Positions 56,634-64,000 of a stretch of DNA of 64,000 nt are shown here, piece after piece; positions within the stretch are counted from its first letter, which is position 1; every line of letters begins with the position of its first letter. This stretch comes from Acidobacteriota bacterium (GTDB lineage: Bacteria > Acidobacteriota > Blastocatellia > Pyrinomonadales > Pyrinomonadaceae). The DNA lies in NCBI GenBank assembly GCA_019639115.1, contig JAHBSM010000002.1, positions 186,001-250,000 of the forward strand, in the 5' to 3' direction. The notes under the pieces were generated by a model. The model worked only from the letters and a program-made list of their open reading frames with translations. It did not search any database and had not been told where the DNA came from. The translations under genes were made by a program, and so were the position numbers.

Positions 56634-59188
56634 AATTTCAAATTTCGTAACCGCAGTGCATTGCCGATTACCGAAACAGAACTAAAAGTCATTGCTGCAC
56701 TCGCGATCATCGGACTTAGCAACAAGCCGAAAACGGGATACAGAACTCCCGCAGCGATTGGGACGCCGACGAGATTGTAGATGAATGCAAAGAACAAGTT
56801 CTGACGGATGTTCTTCATTGTCGCTTCGCTCAGCTTTTTCGCGCGAAGGATACCTCGAAGGTCGCCTTTGAGAAGTGTTATGTCGGCAGATTCCATCGCA
56901 ACGTCGGTTCCTGTTCCCATTGCGATCCCGACCTGTGCTTGGGCAAGCGCCGGGGCGTCGTTCACTCCGTCGCCGGCCATTGCAACGATTTTCCCGCTGG
57001 CTTGCAGCTCTTTGATCTTTTCCGCCTTTTGCTCGGGCAACACGTCGGCGAAAACCTTGTCGATGCCCAGCTTTTTGGCTACTGCGTCGGCCGTAATTGC
57101 ATTATCGCCGGTCATCATGACGACTTCGATGTTTTGTCGATGCAGTTCGTCGATTGCTTCTTTCGCAGACTCCTTTATCGTGTCGGCGACGCCGACTAAC
57201 CCAGCCGCCTTGCCGTCAACGGCGACGAACATAACGGTCTGCCCTTCGGCTCGAAGTCCGTCCGCTTTTCCATCTGGCGGAAAATCAATGTTGTTGTCCG
57301 TCATCAGCTTTCCATTGCCGAGTAACACTTTTTTCCCGTCAATCGATCCCGTTATCCCTTTCCCTGTGATCGATTCAAAATCTTCCACCTTTGCCAATTC
57401 AATGCTTTTCTCTTCGGCTCCTCTGATGATCGCTTCGGCAAGCGGATGCTCGCTCGATTTTTCAAGGCTGGCGGCGAGTTTTAAAACTTCATTGTCTGAA
57501 ATCTGAGATTCGAAATTTGAAATTATGCTCTGGAGCCGCGGCTTTCCCTCGGTCAAAGTGCCCGTCTTATCAACGACAATCGAATTCACCTTTTCCAGAA
57601 TCTCCAAGGCCTCCGCTTTCTTAACTAATACGCCGTGCCGAGCACCGTGTCCCGTGCCGACCATGATCGACATCGGCGTCGCCAGGCCCAAAGCACACGG
57701 GCAGGCAATGATCAGCACTGAAACGGCTGCGACCATGGCGTAAGCAAAACTACCGAAGATCAGCCACACGGCGAACGCGACAATCGCAACGACAATCACC
57801 GCCGGGACAAAATAGGCCGAAACTACATCGACCAGACGCTGGATCGGAGCTCTCGAACGCTGGGCCTCGCCAACCATCCGAACGATCTGCGCGAGCAGCG
57901 TGTCGCTACCGACCTTTTCCGCTTTCATTACAAACCCGCGTCGGCCATTAATCGTTCCGCCGATCACTTTGTCGCCCACCGTCTTTTCGACCGGGATCGA
58001 TTCGCCCGTCACCATCGACTCATCGACCGAAGTATCGCCTTCCAGGATCGCTCCATCGGTCGGGATTTTTTCGTTCGCCTTAACCCTCAATCTCGCGCCC
58101 ATCTGTACATCCTTGAGTGCAATCTCGGCCTCGGTGCCGTCGTCGAAAACAACGATCGCGGTTTCCGGCGCGAGGCCGAGCAGCGCCTTGATCGCGCTTG
58201 AGGTTTGGCTTCTGGCTCGAAGCTCAAGAACTTGTCCGAGAAGAACAAGCGTCGTGATCACTGCCGCTGCTTCAAAATATGCAGCGATTAGACCCGTATG
58301 CACATTACGCATCGACGCCGGGAACAGATCAGGAAAGAACAGTGCAAATAGACTAAAGAGATAGGCCGCTCCTGTTCCGATCGCGATCAGCGTGAACATA
58401 TTCGGGCTGACATTTTTGACCGAAGCCCATCCACGCTGGAAGAAAGGAAATCCGCCCCACAGGACGACAGGCGTCGCAAGAACGAACTGTATCCAAATAG
58501 AAAGGTTGGGCGAAATTAAGTCGTGAAAGTTCGGCAGCATTTCCGCCATCGCCAGAGCAAAAACCGGAAGGGTCAATACGGCGGAAATCCAGAAACGCCG
58601 GTTCATATCGATGTACTCCGGGTCAGGAGCATCGTCTAGCGTCATCACCTTGGGCTCAAGCGCCATCCCGCATTTTGGACAGCTTCCCGGACCTATTTGC
58701 ACCACTTCCGGATGCATCGGGCAGGTGTACTCGACGCCCTTGCTTTGTGCGTCTAGTGCTTCCTCGGTTTTCTCCTTAAGGAAGCTTGCCGGATTTTGTT
58801 TGAACTTATTCAAGCAGCCAGTCGAGCAGAAGTAATAAGTCTGGCCCTCAAAATCATATTCTCCCGCCGAAGTCTCGGGCTCGACCGTCATTCCACACAC
58901 CGGATCGACAAATTCTCCTTCGTGCGTAGCGTTCATCTCTCCATGCGAAACGGTTTCTTTTTGTTCCGGTCCGATCCCGTTTTGTTCCCGTCCGATCGCG
59001 ACAAAACCACTCACGGGAACGTCCTGCGTCTTAGCGATAAATTTCTGCAAGCAGCCCTTAGAGCAAAAATAGTTAGTCTTTCCCTCATGATTAAAAGTTC
59101 CTGCGGCCGTCTCCGGATCGACGGTCATTCCGCAAATCGGATCAGTGAATTCGTCTGTTTTTGCAACCTGTTTTCCAGTTTCTGTCAT
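56630..59188 (-). CDS. copA: CopA-type P1B ATPase with two YHS domains
   Basis: This 852-residue copper-exporting ATPase has, in order, two YHS domains (DPICGMTV near residue 16 with [15 protein letters not shown] near 95 with YFCSTGC), a heavy-metal-binding YTCPMHPE domain near 154, eight helices with the CPC motif in [13 protein letters not shown], the phosphorylation loop [20 protein letters not shown] and [11 protein letters not shown]. No classical HMA domain is present; the YHS pair takes its place. It pumps Cu(I) out of the cytoplasm. Confidence 0.94.
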   Translation of the reverse strand: MTETGKQVAKTDEFTDPICGMTVDPETAAGTFNHEGKTNYFCSKGCLQKFIAKTQDVPVSGFVAIGREQNGIGPEQKETVSHGEMNATHEGEFVDPVCGMTVEPETSAGEYDFEGQTYYFCSTGCLNKFKQNPASFLKEKTEEALDAQSKGVEYTCPMHPEVVQIGPGSCPKCGMALEPKVMTLDDAPDPEYIDMNRRFWISAVLTLPVFALAMAEMLPNFHDLISPNLSIWIQFVLATPVVLWGGFPFFQRGWASVKNVSPNMFTLIAIGTGAAYLFSLFALFFPDLFPASMRNVHTGLIAAYFEAAAVITTLVLLGQVLELRARSQTSSAIKALLGLAPETAIVVFDDGTEAEIALKDVQMGARLRVKANEKIPTDGAILEGDTSVDESMVTGESIPVEKTVGDKVIGGTINGRRGFVMKAEKVGSDTLLAQIVRMVGEAQRSRAPIQRLVDVVSAYFVPAVIVVAIVAFAVWLIFGSFAYAMVAAVSVLIIACPCALGLATPMSIMVGTGHGARHGVLVKKAEALEILEKVNSIVVDKTGTLTEGKPRLQSIISNFESQISDNEVLKLAASLEKSSEHPLAEAIIRGAEEKSIELAKVEDFESITGKGITGSIDGKKVLLGNGKLMTDNNIDFPPDGKADGLRAEGQTVMFVAVDGKAAGLVGVADTIKESAKEAIDELHRQNIEVVMMTGDNAITADAVAKKLGIDKVFADVLPEQKAEKIKELQASGKIVAMAGDGVNDAPALAQAQVGIAMGTGTDVAMESADITLLKGDLRGILRAKKLSEATMKNIRQNLFFAFIYNLVGVPIAAGVLYPVFGLLLSPMIASAAMTFSSVSVIGNALRLRNLKL

Positions 59189-59216
59189 GAACCCTCCTTG
59201 CGGTTTTCAAATTTCC

Positions 59217-59408
59217 CTAGTTACCGCCGCAACAGCTCGCCGAGTTAATGTCGTTCGGAGCCATGAATTTCTGCAGACAGGCTGTCGAGCAGAAATAATA
59301 AGTTTCTCCATCCTGGTTAAGGCTACCGGCAGCATTTGCCGATTGGACGTGCATTCCGCAAATTGGGTCAATGAAAGTTTCAGCCGTGGTTGTTTCGTTT
59401 TCCGTCAT
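59217..59408 (-). CDS. Small YHS-domain protein
   Basis: This 63-residue protein with DPICGMHV and YYFCSTACLQKFM forms a YHS domain like those at the copA N-terminus, and it ends in a CCGG tail that adds two Cys. AGGAGTG precedes the ATG at 59408. It lies between the MerR-type regulator and copA and is probably a copper buffer or chaperone of this operon. Confidence 0.85.
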   Translation of the reverse strand: MTENETTTAETFIDPICGMHVQSANAAGSLNQDGETYYFCSTACLQKFMAPNDINSASCCGGN

Positions 59409-59484
59409 ATTTTTTATCACTCCTGTCATTAAAAGTACCGACAAGAACAATTTTACAACCTGTCAGCAGGGGTCAGGTCAAGCC

Positions 59485-59901
59485 CTAACTTGCTGTCTCG
59501 CTTACCGACTCGATCAAATGGCAAACCGAGTCGCCCGTTGGCATTGAATTCCTCATTTTTGACCAGTCCTGAAGGGCTTTCTCCATTTTCCGTTGGAGTT
59601 TCTGCATCTCTTTGATCTTTCGTTGATTCTCCGCAATGCGGCGGACGATAATTTCCCGGACCATCGGACACGGCGTATTCCCCTCTTTCGCCTCTTTTAA
59701 AATATCCGCGATCTCGGCGAGCGAAAATCCCAGATTGCCGGCCGCTTTTATAAAGCGTACACGCACGGCGTCTGAAGGCTGATAAACCTTGTAGTTGTTT
59801 TGCGTATTACGGGCCGGCTTTAGCAACCCGATGCGCGTATAGTGCCTGACCGTGTAAAGCGATACATCCGATTGCTTGGCCAGAACTGTTGCAGTCATCA
59901 T
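59485..59901 (-). CDS. MerR-family metal-responsive regulator
   Basis: This protein of about 138 residues has a winged HTH (SDVSLYTVRHYTRIGLLKPARN) and the dimer helix of metal-sensing MerR proteins. Cys lies in NTPCPMVREII, and a C-terminal CHLIE takes the place of the CPxIE motif of CueR/ZntR/PbrR. It would control the copper genes transcribed after it. The start is set at the ATG at 59901 because the frame further upstream runs through a terminator. Confidence 0.86.
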   Translation of the reverse strand: MMTATVLAKQSDVSLYTVRHYTRIGLLKPARNTQNNYKVYQPSDAVRVRFIKAAGNLGFSLAEIADILKEAKEGNTPCPMVREIIVRRIAENQRKIKEMQKLQRKMEKALQDWSKMRNSMPTGDSVCHLIESVSETAS

Positions 59902-59929
59902 TACCGTGATCGATTCCTCATCTATTCGG

Positions 59930-59968
59930 AAAAAATGGCGTCGGGCACAATAGGCACGACCCGACGCC
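59930..59968 (-). terminator. Rho-independent terminator upstream of the MerR gene
   Basis: GGCGTCGGG and CCCGACGCC pair around a 14-nt loop (59937-59968). On the minus strand ATTTTTT follows. It ends the transcript of the NTF2-like gene upstream. Confidence 0.8.
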
Positions 59969-60042
59969 TTCTTGCTCATCGACCGTATAAACTTCTGGAC
60001 TCCCTTCTAACATGTCCTTATACAGGGTCGAGCAAAACTAAA

Positions 60043-60561
60043 CTACGCTTTAGGAGTCGGAGATGCAGCAGGAGCCGGGGCTCGGCGAGGTGCGCTTGAA
60101 TGCCAGTGAACGATCCGCCATTTGTCTTCGCGTTTTTCTAAGACTGCCGTACCAAGGCCGCCGCTTTCTACTTTTCTCGTTCCCATCTCAGCGGCGAGAC
60201 TGTATTTGAATGTCACCCACGCCGTCTTGCCATCGACCTTTACCTTCATATCGGAAAACGAGTACTTCGTATTTTTGAATTCCTTAAGTTCTGGAGCGAG
60301 ATGCGTATTGCGGTAGTCATTCCAACCGTAGTTGGCGTGCCCGCTTTCGAAGACCGTGACATCTTCGCTGTTCGCCCAGATCCTATCGAGGGCCGCAAGA
60401 TCGCCTTGTTCGACTGCCAGAGCTTCGCGTGTCATCACGTCCGTCACGGCCTTTACTTCGTCGGTTTGTGCGTAGACTGGGAAGCTAGACTTTAATCCAA
60501 GTGCGCAGGCGCCAAGCAACAACCCACCAACCAAAAGCTTGGGCAAATTTAATGTATTCAT
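60043..60561 (-). CDS. Secreted NTF2/SnoaL-like (DUF4440) protein
   Basis: This 172-residue protein has a signal peptide ending VYAQ and one SnoaL-like fold (residues about 35-150; SEDVTVFESGHANYGWNDYRN and WRIVHWHSS). The C-terminal tail is Pro/Ala-rich. Such proteins bind small ligands or have unknown enzymatic roles. It is the last gene of the second RND operon, before the terminator. Confidence 0.8.
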   Translation of the reverse strand: MNTLNLPKLLVGGLLLGACALGLKSSFPVYAQTDEVKAVTDVMTREALAVEQGDLAALDRIWANSEDVTVFESGHANYGWNDYRNTHLAPELKEFKNTKYSFSDMKVKVDGKTAWVTFKYSLAAEMGTRKVESGGLGTAVLEKREDKWRIVHWHSSAPRRAPAPAASPTPKA

Positions 60562-60613
60562 AGTTTTTCTCCGTTATCTGATTAAGGGTCTGAAACAATG
60601 TTCAGAAACACGA

Positions 60614-63600
60614 TTAGCCTTCCGTAACCGGAACTGGATTCTTAGGTGGAAAGCCCGTTGCGTTATCAGCCGGATCTTGCTCCCAGTCACCTGGACTGGA
60701 CACCCCTCGTTCGCGTTCCGCGATAACTCGCTCCGCACTTGGCCGTCCGAATTTATAAAAGATTGCCGGGGTAACAATTTGGTCGAGCAGAGTCGAGGTC
60801 AGGATGCCGCCTAAAACGACAACTGCGAGTGGATGCAGGATCTCTTTTCCCGGGGCGTCGGCGGCAAGGATGAAGGGTATGAGCGAAAGCCCCGCGGTTA
60901 GAGCGGTCATAAGGACGGGAACGAGCCTTTCCAATGAACCGCGGACTATCATGTGTTCGGTAAAATCCTCGCCCTCCTCTTTCATCAAGTGCAGGTAATG
61001 CGAGATCATCATGATCCCGTTCCGCGATGTGATCCCAACCAGCGATACGAATCCGACCATTGTCGCGATCGAAAACACGCCGCCCGAGAGATGCAAGGCC
61101 CAGACGGCTCCTATCAACGCTAGGGGGATGTTTATCATTACCTGAAGCGCTACCCGCCAGTCGCCAAAGGCTTTTATCAGAAGAAAAAAGATCGCAACAA
61201 GCGAGAAGATCGAAAGTAGCGATAAAGTTCTGTTAGCCTCCTGCGATGCCTGAAACTGCCCTCCATATTCGAGGAAGTAGCCGGTCGGCAGTTGAACTTG
61301 TGTTGCGACACGGCTTTGAATGTCACTCACGACGGAGCCAAGATCACGTCCCGCGACGTTCGCTCCAATTACAATTCGGCGTTTTGTGTCCTCACGTAAG
61401 ATCTGGTTCGGTCCCGGAAAATTCTCAACGGCAGCCACCGCCGAAATAGGAATTTGGGTTCCCTGCGGTGTGTCAATGGTGACATTCTGGAGCGCATCCA
61501 GACTGTTGCGAGACGCCTCATCAAAACGAACCACCACGTCATAACGTCGAGCTCCATCAATGGCTTGCGAGACGGTTCGCCCATTCAAAGCTGTTTCCAA
61601 TGTCTGCGTAACCTCGCCCGGCCGCAGTCCATATTGCGCCGCCTTGACGCGGTCAACATTAAATCGCACCTGCGGGATCAGCACCTGCCGCTCAACCGAA
61701 ACGTCCGTTGCCCCTTCGACGGTTTGGATCGTATTGCGAATCTCCTCAGCCTTTGAACGCAGTGTAGCCAGATCGTCGCCGAACAACTTGACCGCGATCT
61801 GGGCTCTAACACCGGACTGCAAATGATCCAACCGATGAGAGATCGGCTGTCCTACATTAGTGGTAACTCCGGGAACGACCGCGAGTTTGTCTCGGATCGC
61901 CGAAAGGATCTCCTCACGCGAACGATCCGATTTCTTTAAATCAACATCGATCTCGGTGTAGTGAACACCTTCGGCATGTTCGTCGAGCTCGGCCCTTCCC
62001 GTCCTACGTCCGGTCGATATAACTTCGGGCACCTCTAAGAGTAGTTTCTCGGAAATTTGGCCGATGCGATTGGATTCAGTCAGAGAAGTACCGGGCTGGG
62101 CCTGAACATTGACGGTAAGCGTTCCTTCGTTGAACTCCGGCAAGAATGATGTACCAACAAACGGGAGCGTGGCCATCGTCAAGATGAACACCAGCGCTAC
62201 CCCGGAGACGACTTTGTAAGGATGACGGAGCGTCCAATGTAGAAGCCGCGTGTCGTATTTCTTTAACCAGCGAACTATGAAGCTGTCCTGGTGTTCCTCA
62301 GCCGACGAAGACCGAAACCACCGCCCTATCCTCGCGAAAATAGAGGTACGATTCTCATCTTCGTGATCGATCTCAACCGGATCGTTGACCGGCTTTCTCT
62401 CCTTTCGCCTAAATGTTTGCGGCAACAGATATGACGCTAAGACGGGCGTCACGGTCAAACTTACGAACAGAGATGCCACGAGTGCCGTAATGTACGCGAG
62501 GCCTAAGGGAGCGAGCAATCTTCCTTCGACCCCTGATAAGGCGAACAGCGGAATAAACACAAGGGCGACGATCACCGTCGCATAAATGATGGAAGAGCGC
62601 ACCTCGAGCGAGGCGTGATAAATCACTTCAATGGAGGGACGCGGATTTTCAAGGTTCCGGTTTTCGCCGAGTCGACGGAAGATATTCTCAATGTCCACGA
62701 TCGCATCGTCAACCAATTCGCCGATCGCTACCGCCAAGCCGCCGAGGGTCATGGTATTAACACTGATCCCGAAAGCGTAGAGAATAAGAAAGGTTACGAT
62801 GAAGGAAAGCGGAATCGCCGTGAGTGTAATAAAGGTGGTGCGAAAATTGAGCAAAAACAGAAACAGTACAATCGCGACAAGGATCGCACCGTCACGCAAT
62901 CCTTCGGTAACGTTGCCGATGGAGGCGTTGATAAAGTTGGCTTGCCGGAAGAGATTCGGATTTATCTCAACGTCGGGGGGCAGCGTTTTTTGCAGTTCCT
63001 TTACCGCTTCGTCAACCTGTTCTGTCAGATCTTGAGTGCTTGCCCCAGGCTGCTTTTGGACGGAAACAATGACGGCGGGCTTTCCGTTCGTTCCAGCCTC
63101 ACCCCGCTTTATCTTCGCGCCAAACTGTACTTCGGCTACATCACCTAAACGAATAGGCGTGTTGTTACGATACGCGACAACGGTTTGCTTCAGTTCGTCG
63201 ATCGAATAAAACCTGCCGAGGTTCCGAACAAGGTACTCCTGCGATTGGGCATCTACAAAGCCACCGGTGGAGTTGATATTCGATTTCTCCAGCGCAACCG
63301 AAACATCCTCAATGGTGATGCCAAACTGCCTTAGCTTTTCAGGTGAAACAAGAGCCTGATATTGTTTTACGCCTCCTCCGATGGGAATAACCTGAGAAAC
63401 CCCAGTGATAGTCAACAGCCGAGGACGGATGGTCCAGTCTGCCAAGGTTCGCAGTTCCAAAGGGTCAGTCGTTCCATCCTTGCTCGACACCGCGATCAGC
63501 ATGATCTCGCCCATTATTGACGAGATGGGAGCGAGAAATGGTGACACTCCTTCCGGTAATTGCTCGCGCGCTTCGGTTATCTTTTCCGAAACAAGCTGCC

Positions 63601-63919
63601 GGTTTCGGTAAATATCCGTTCCCCATTCAAACTCAACGTAAACGATGGACAACCCGACGCCGCTTACGGAGCGAACTCGGGACACGCCTGGGACACCATT
63701 CATCACGGTCTCGATCGGAAAAGACACCTGGGTCTCGACCTCTTCGGGTGCCAAGCCGTTGGCTTCGGTTAGAACCGTGATCGTCGGTTTATTCAGATCC
63801 GGAAATACATCAACCGGCAAATTCAACGCCACGTAACTGCCCCAGACAAGCAAAAGTGCAGAGATCGCGACGACGATCAACCGGTTCTGAAGGGACCATT
63901 TGATAACACCATTTAGCAT
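60614..63919 (-). CDS. Heavy-metal RND pump (CzcA/CusA superfamily), second type
   Basis: This 1101-residue pump has twelve helices. Helix 4 reads GELVDDAIVDIENIFRRL, and the porter loop has FLPEFNEGTLTVNVQ and LDHLQSGVRAQIAVK, in which the CusA methionine is absent. It is therefore unlike the CusA protein at 46558-49677 and probably moves another cation, perhaps divalent; the metal cannot be told. A loop insertion of about 50 residues lies near residues 505-560. The start ATG is at 63917-63919. Confidence 0.9.
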   Translation of the reverse strand: MLNGVIKWSLQNRLIVVAISALLLVWGSYVALNLPVDVFPDLNKPTITVLTEANGLAPEEVETQVSFPIETVMNGVPGVSRVRSVSGVGLSIVYVEFEWGTDIYRNRQLVSEKITEAREQLPEGVSPFLAPISSIMGEIMLIAVSSKDGTTDPLELRTLADWTIRPRLLTITGVSQVIPIGGGVKQYQALVSPEKLRQFGITIEDVSVALEKSNINSTGGFVDAQSQEYLVRNLGRFYSIDELKQTVVAYRNNTPIRLGDVAEVQFGAKIKRGEAGTNGKPAVIVSVQKQPGASTQDLTEQVDEAVKELQKTLPPDVEINPNLFRQANFINASIGNVTEGLRDGAILVAIVLFLFLLNFRTTFITLTAIPLSFIVTFLILYAFGISVNTMTLGGLAVAIGELVDDAIVDIENIFRRLGENRNLENPRPSIEVIYHASLEVRSSIIYATVIVALVFIPLFALSGVEGRLLAPLGLAYITALVASLFVSLTVTPVLASYLLPQTFRRKERKPVNDPVEIDHEDENRTSIFARIGRWFRSSSAEEHQDSFIVRWLKKYDTRLLHWTLRHPYKVVSGVALVFILTMATLPFVGTSFLPEFNEGTLTVNVQAQPGTSLTESNRIGQISEKLLLEVPEVISTGRRTGRAELDEHAEGVHYTEIDVDLKKSDRSREEILSAIRDKLAVVPGVTTNVGQPISHRLDHLQSGVRAQIAVKLFGDDLATLRSKAEEIRNTIQTVEGATDVSVERQVLIPQVRFNVDRVKAAQYGLRPGEVTQTLETALNGRTVSQAIDGARRYDVVVRFDEASRNSLDALQNVTIDTPQGTQIPISAVAAVENFPGPNQILREDTKRRIVIGANVAGRDLGSVVSDIQSRVATQVQLPTGYFLEYGGQFQASQEANRTLSLLSIFSLVAIFFLLIKAFGDWRVALQVMINIPLALIGAVWALHLSGGVFSIATMVGFVSLVGITSRNGIMMISHYLHLMKEEGEDFTEHMIVRGSLERLVPVLMTALTAGLSLIPFILAADAPGKEILHPLAVVVLGGILTSTLLDQIVTPAIFYKFGRPSAERVIAERERGVSSPGDWEQDPADNATGFPPKNPVPVTEG

Positions 63920-63941
63920 TTTGAATCAGGTGCGCGGACTT

Positions 63942-64000
63942 CTATTTGCTCCACTTCGCCTTCCACTCGCTCATCATCTTTATCTCAGCTTCTTGAGCTT
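63942..64000 (-). CDS. Partial gene upstream of the second RND pump
   Basis: Only the last 19 codons are in view (AQEAEIKMMSEWKAKWSK, then stop). Its position 22 bp before the pump gene suggests the periplasmic adaptor, but the visible tail does not prove it. Confidence 0.5.
   Translation of the reverse strand, partial: AQEAEIKMMSEWKAKWSK

Noticed and set aside
56808..57506. A 232-codon open frame on the plus strand
   Set aside because: It is antisense to copA, which has all P-type ATPase motifs, and its composition is that of a shadow frame.
1..64000. CRISPR arrays, rRNA genes or insertion-sequence transposases
   Set aside because: I saw no regularly spaced repeats, no rRNA-like sequence and no transposase frame.

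Overview
The window looks like the chromosome of a Gram-negative, respiring soil, sediment or wastewater bacterium. The gene content (TonB receptor, RND pumps, Tat-exported redox enzymes, a polyamine cluster with a deoxyhypusine-synthase-like gene, DUF4198 proteins) fits Acidobacteriota of the Blastocatellia/Pyrinomonadaceae type. That placement is inference from gene content and recall, not from a marker gene.

Three regions can be told apart. (1) Positions 1-7983 look like ordinary chromosome: a partial acidic protein and a type IV pilin-like protein (minus strand), then arginine decarboxylase, a deoxyhypusine-synthase-like enzyme, agmatinase, a DegP/HtrA protease and a small membrane protein (plus strand). 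(2) Positions 8005-38638 form a 30.6 kb integrative island. It is bounded by two direct copies of the 3' half of a tRNA-Pro(GGG) gene, with a tyrosine recombinase just inside the right copy. It carries nitrate metabolism: moaA; a cluster joining an NAD(P)H-type flavoprotein, Rieske protein, cytochrome b, heptaheme cytochrome c and an NxrAB/NarGH-type periplasmic oxidoreductase with gamma subunit and TorD chaperone; a nitrosative-stress operon (Ric/YtfE); a Crp/Fnr (Dnr-like) regulator; a porin; a second, NasA-type nitrate reductase module with its own cytochrome b and Rieske protein; two NarK transporters; and mobA. (3) From 38638 to the window end lies what looks like a second island of the same family stacked against the first. 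It has a CDF-like transporter, a TonB receptor behind a Fur-like box, CusCBA copper efflux, YHS-domain proteins, a sigma-54 two-component system, DUF4198 proteins, a CopA-type ATPase, a MerR regulator and a second heavy-metal RND pump that runs off the window edge.

Two regulatory layers can be read from the DNA. Four intergenic boxes of the form TGAY-N4-RTCA lie upstream of moaA, the flavoprotein/bc/Nxr cluster, the ric operon, and between the Dnr-like regulator and the porin; they are plausible sites for that regulator. Two well-matching sigma-54 promoters (GG-N10-GC) lie upstream of the second nitrate reductase module and of the narK genes. A weaker one lies beside the two-component genes in the second island. 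All three have a related GC-rich palindromic motif about 80-120 bp upstream, where an NtrC-type activator would bind. The NtrC-type regulator at 52652-54046 is therefore a candidate controller of genes in the neighbouring island.

Together the first island could supply nitrate uptake, two differently located nitrate (or nitrite/nitrate) oxidoreductases, NO-damage repair and part of molybdenum cofactor synthesis. No nitrite, NO or N2O reductase gene is visible here, so only the nitrate-nitrite step is encoded.
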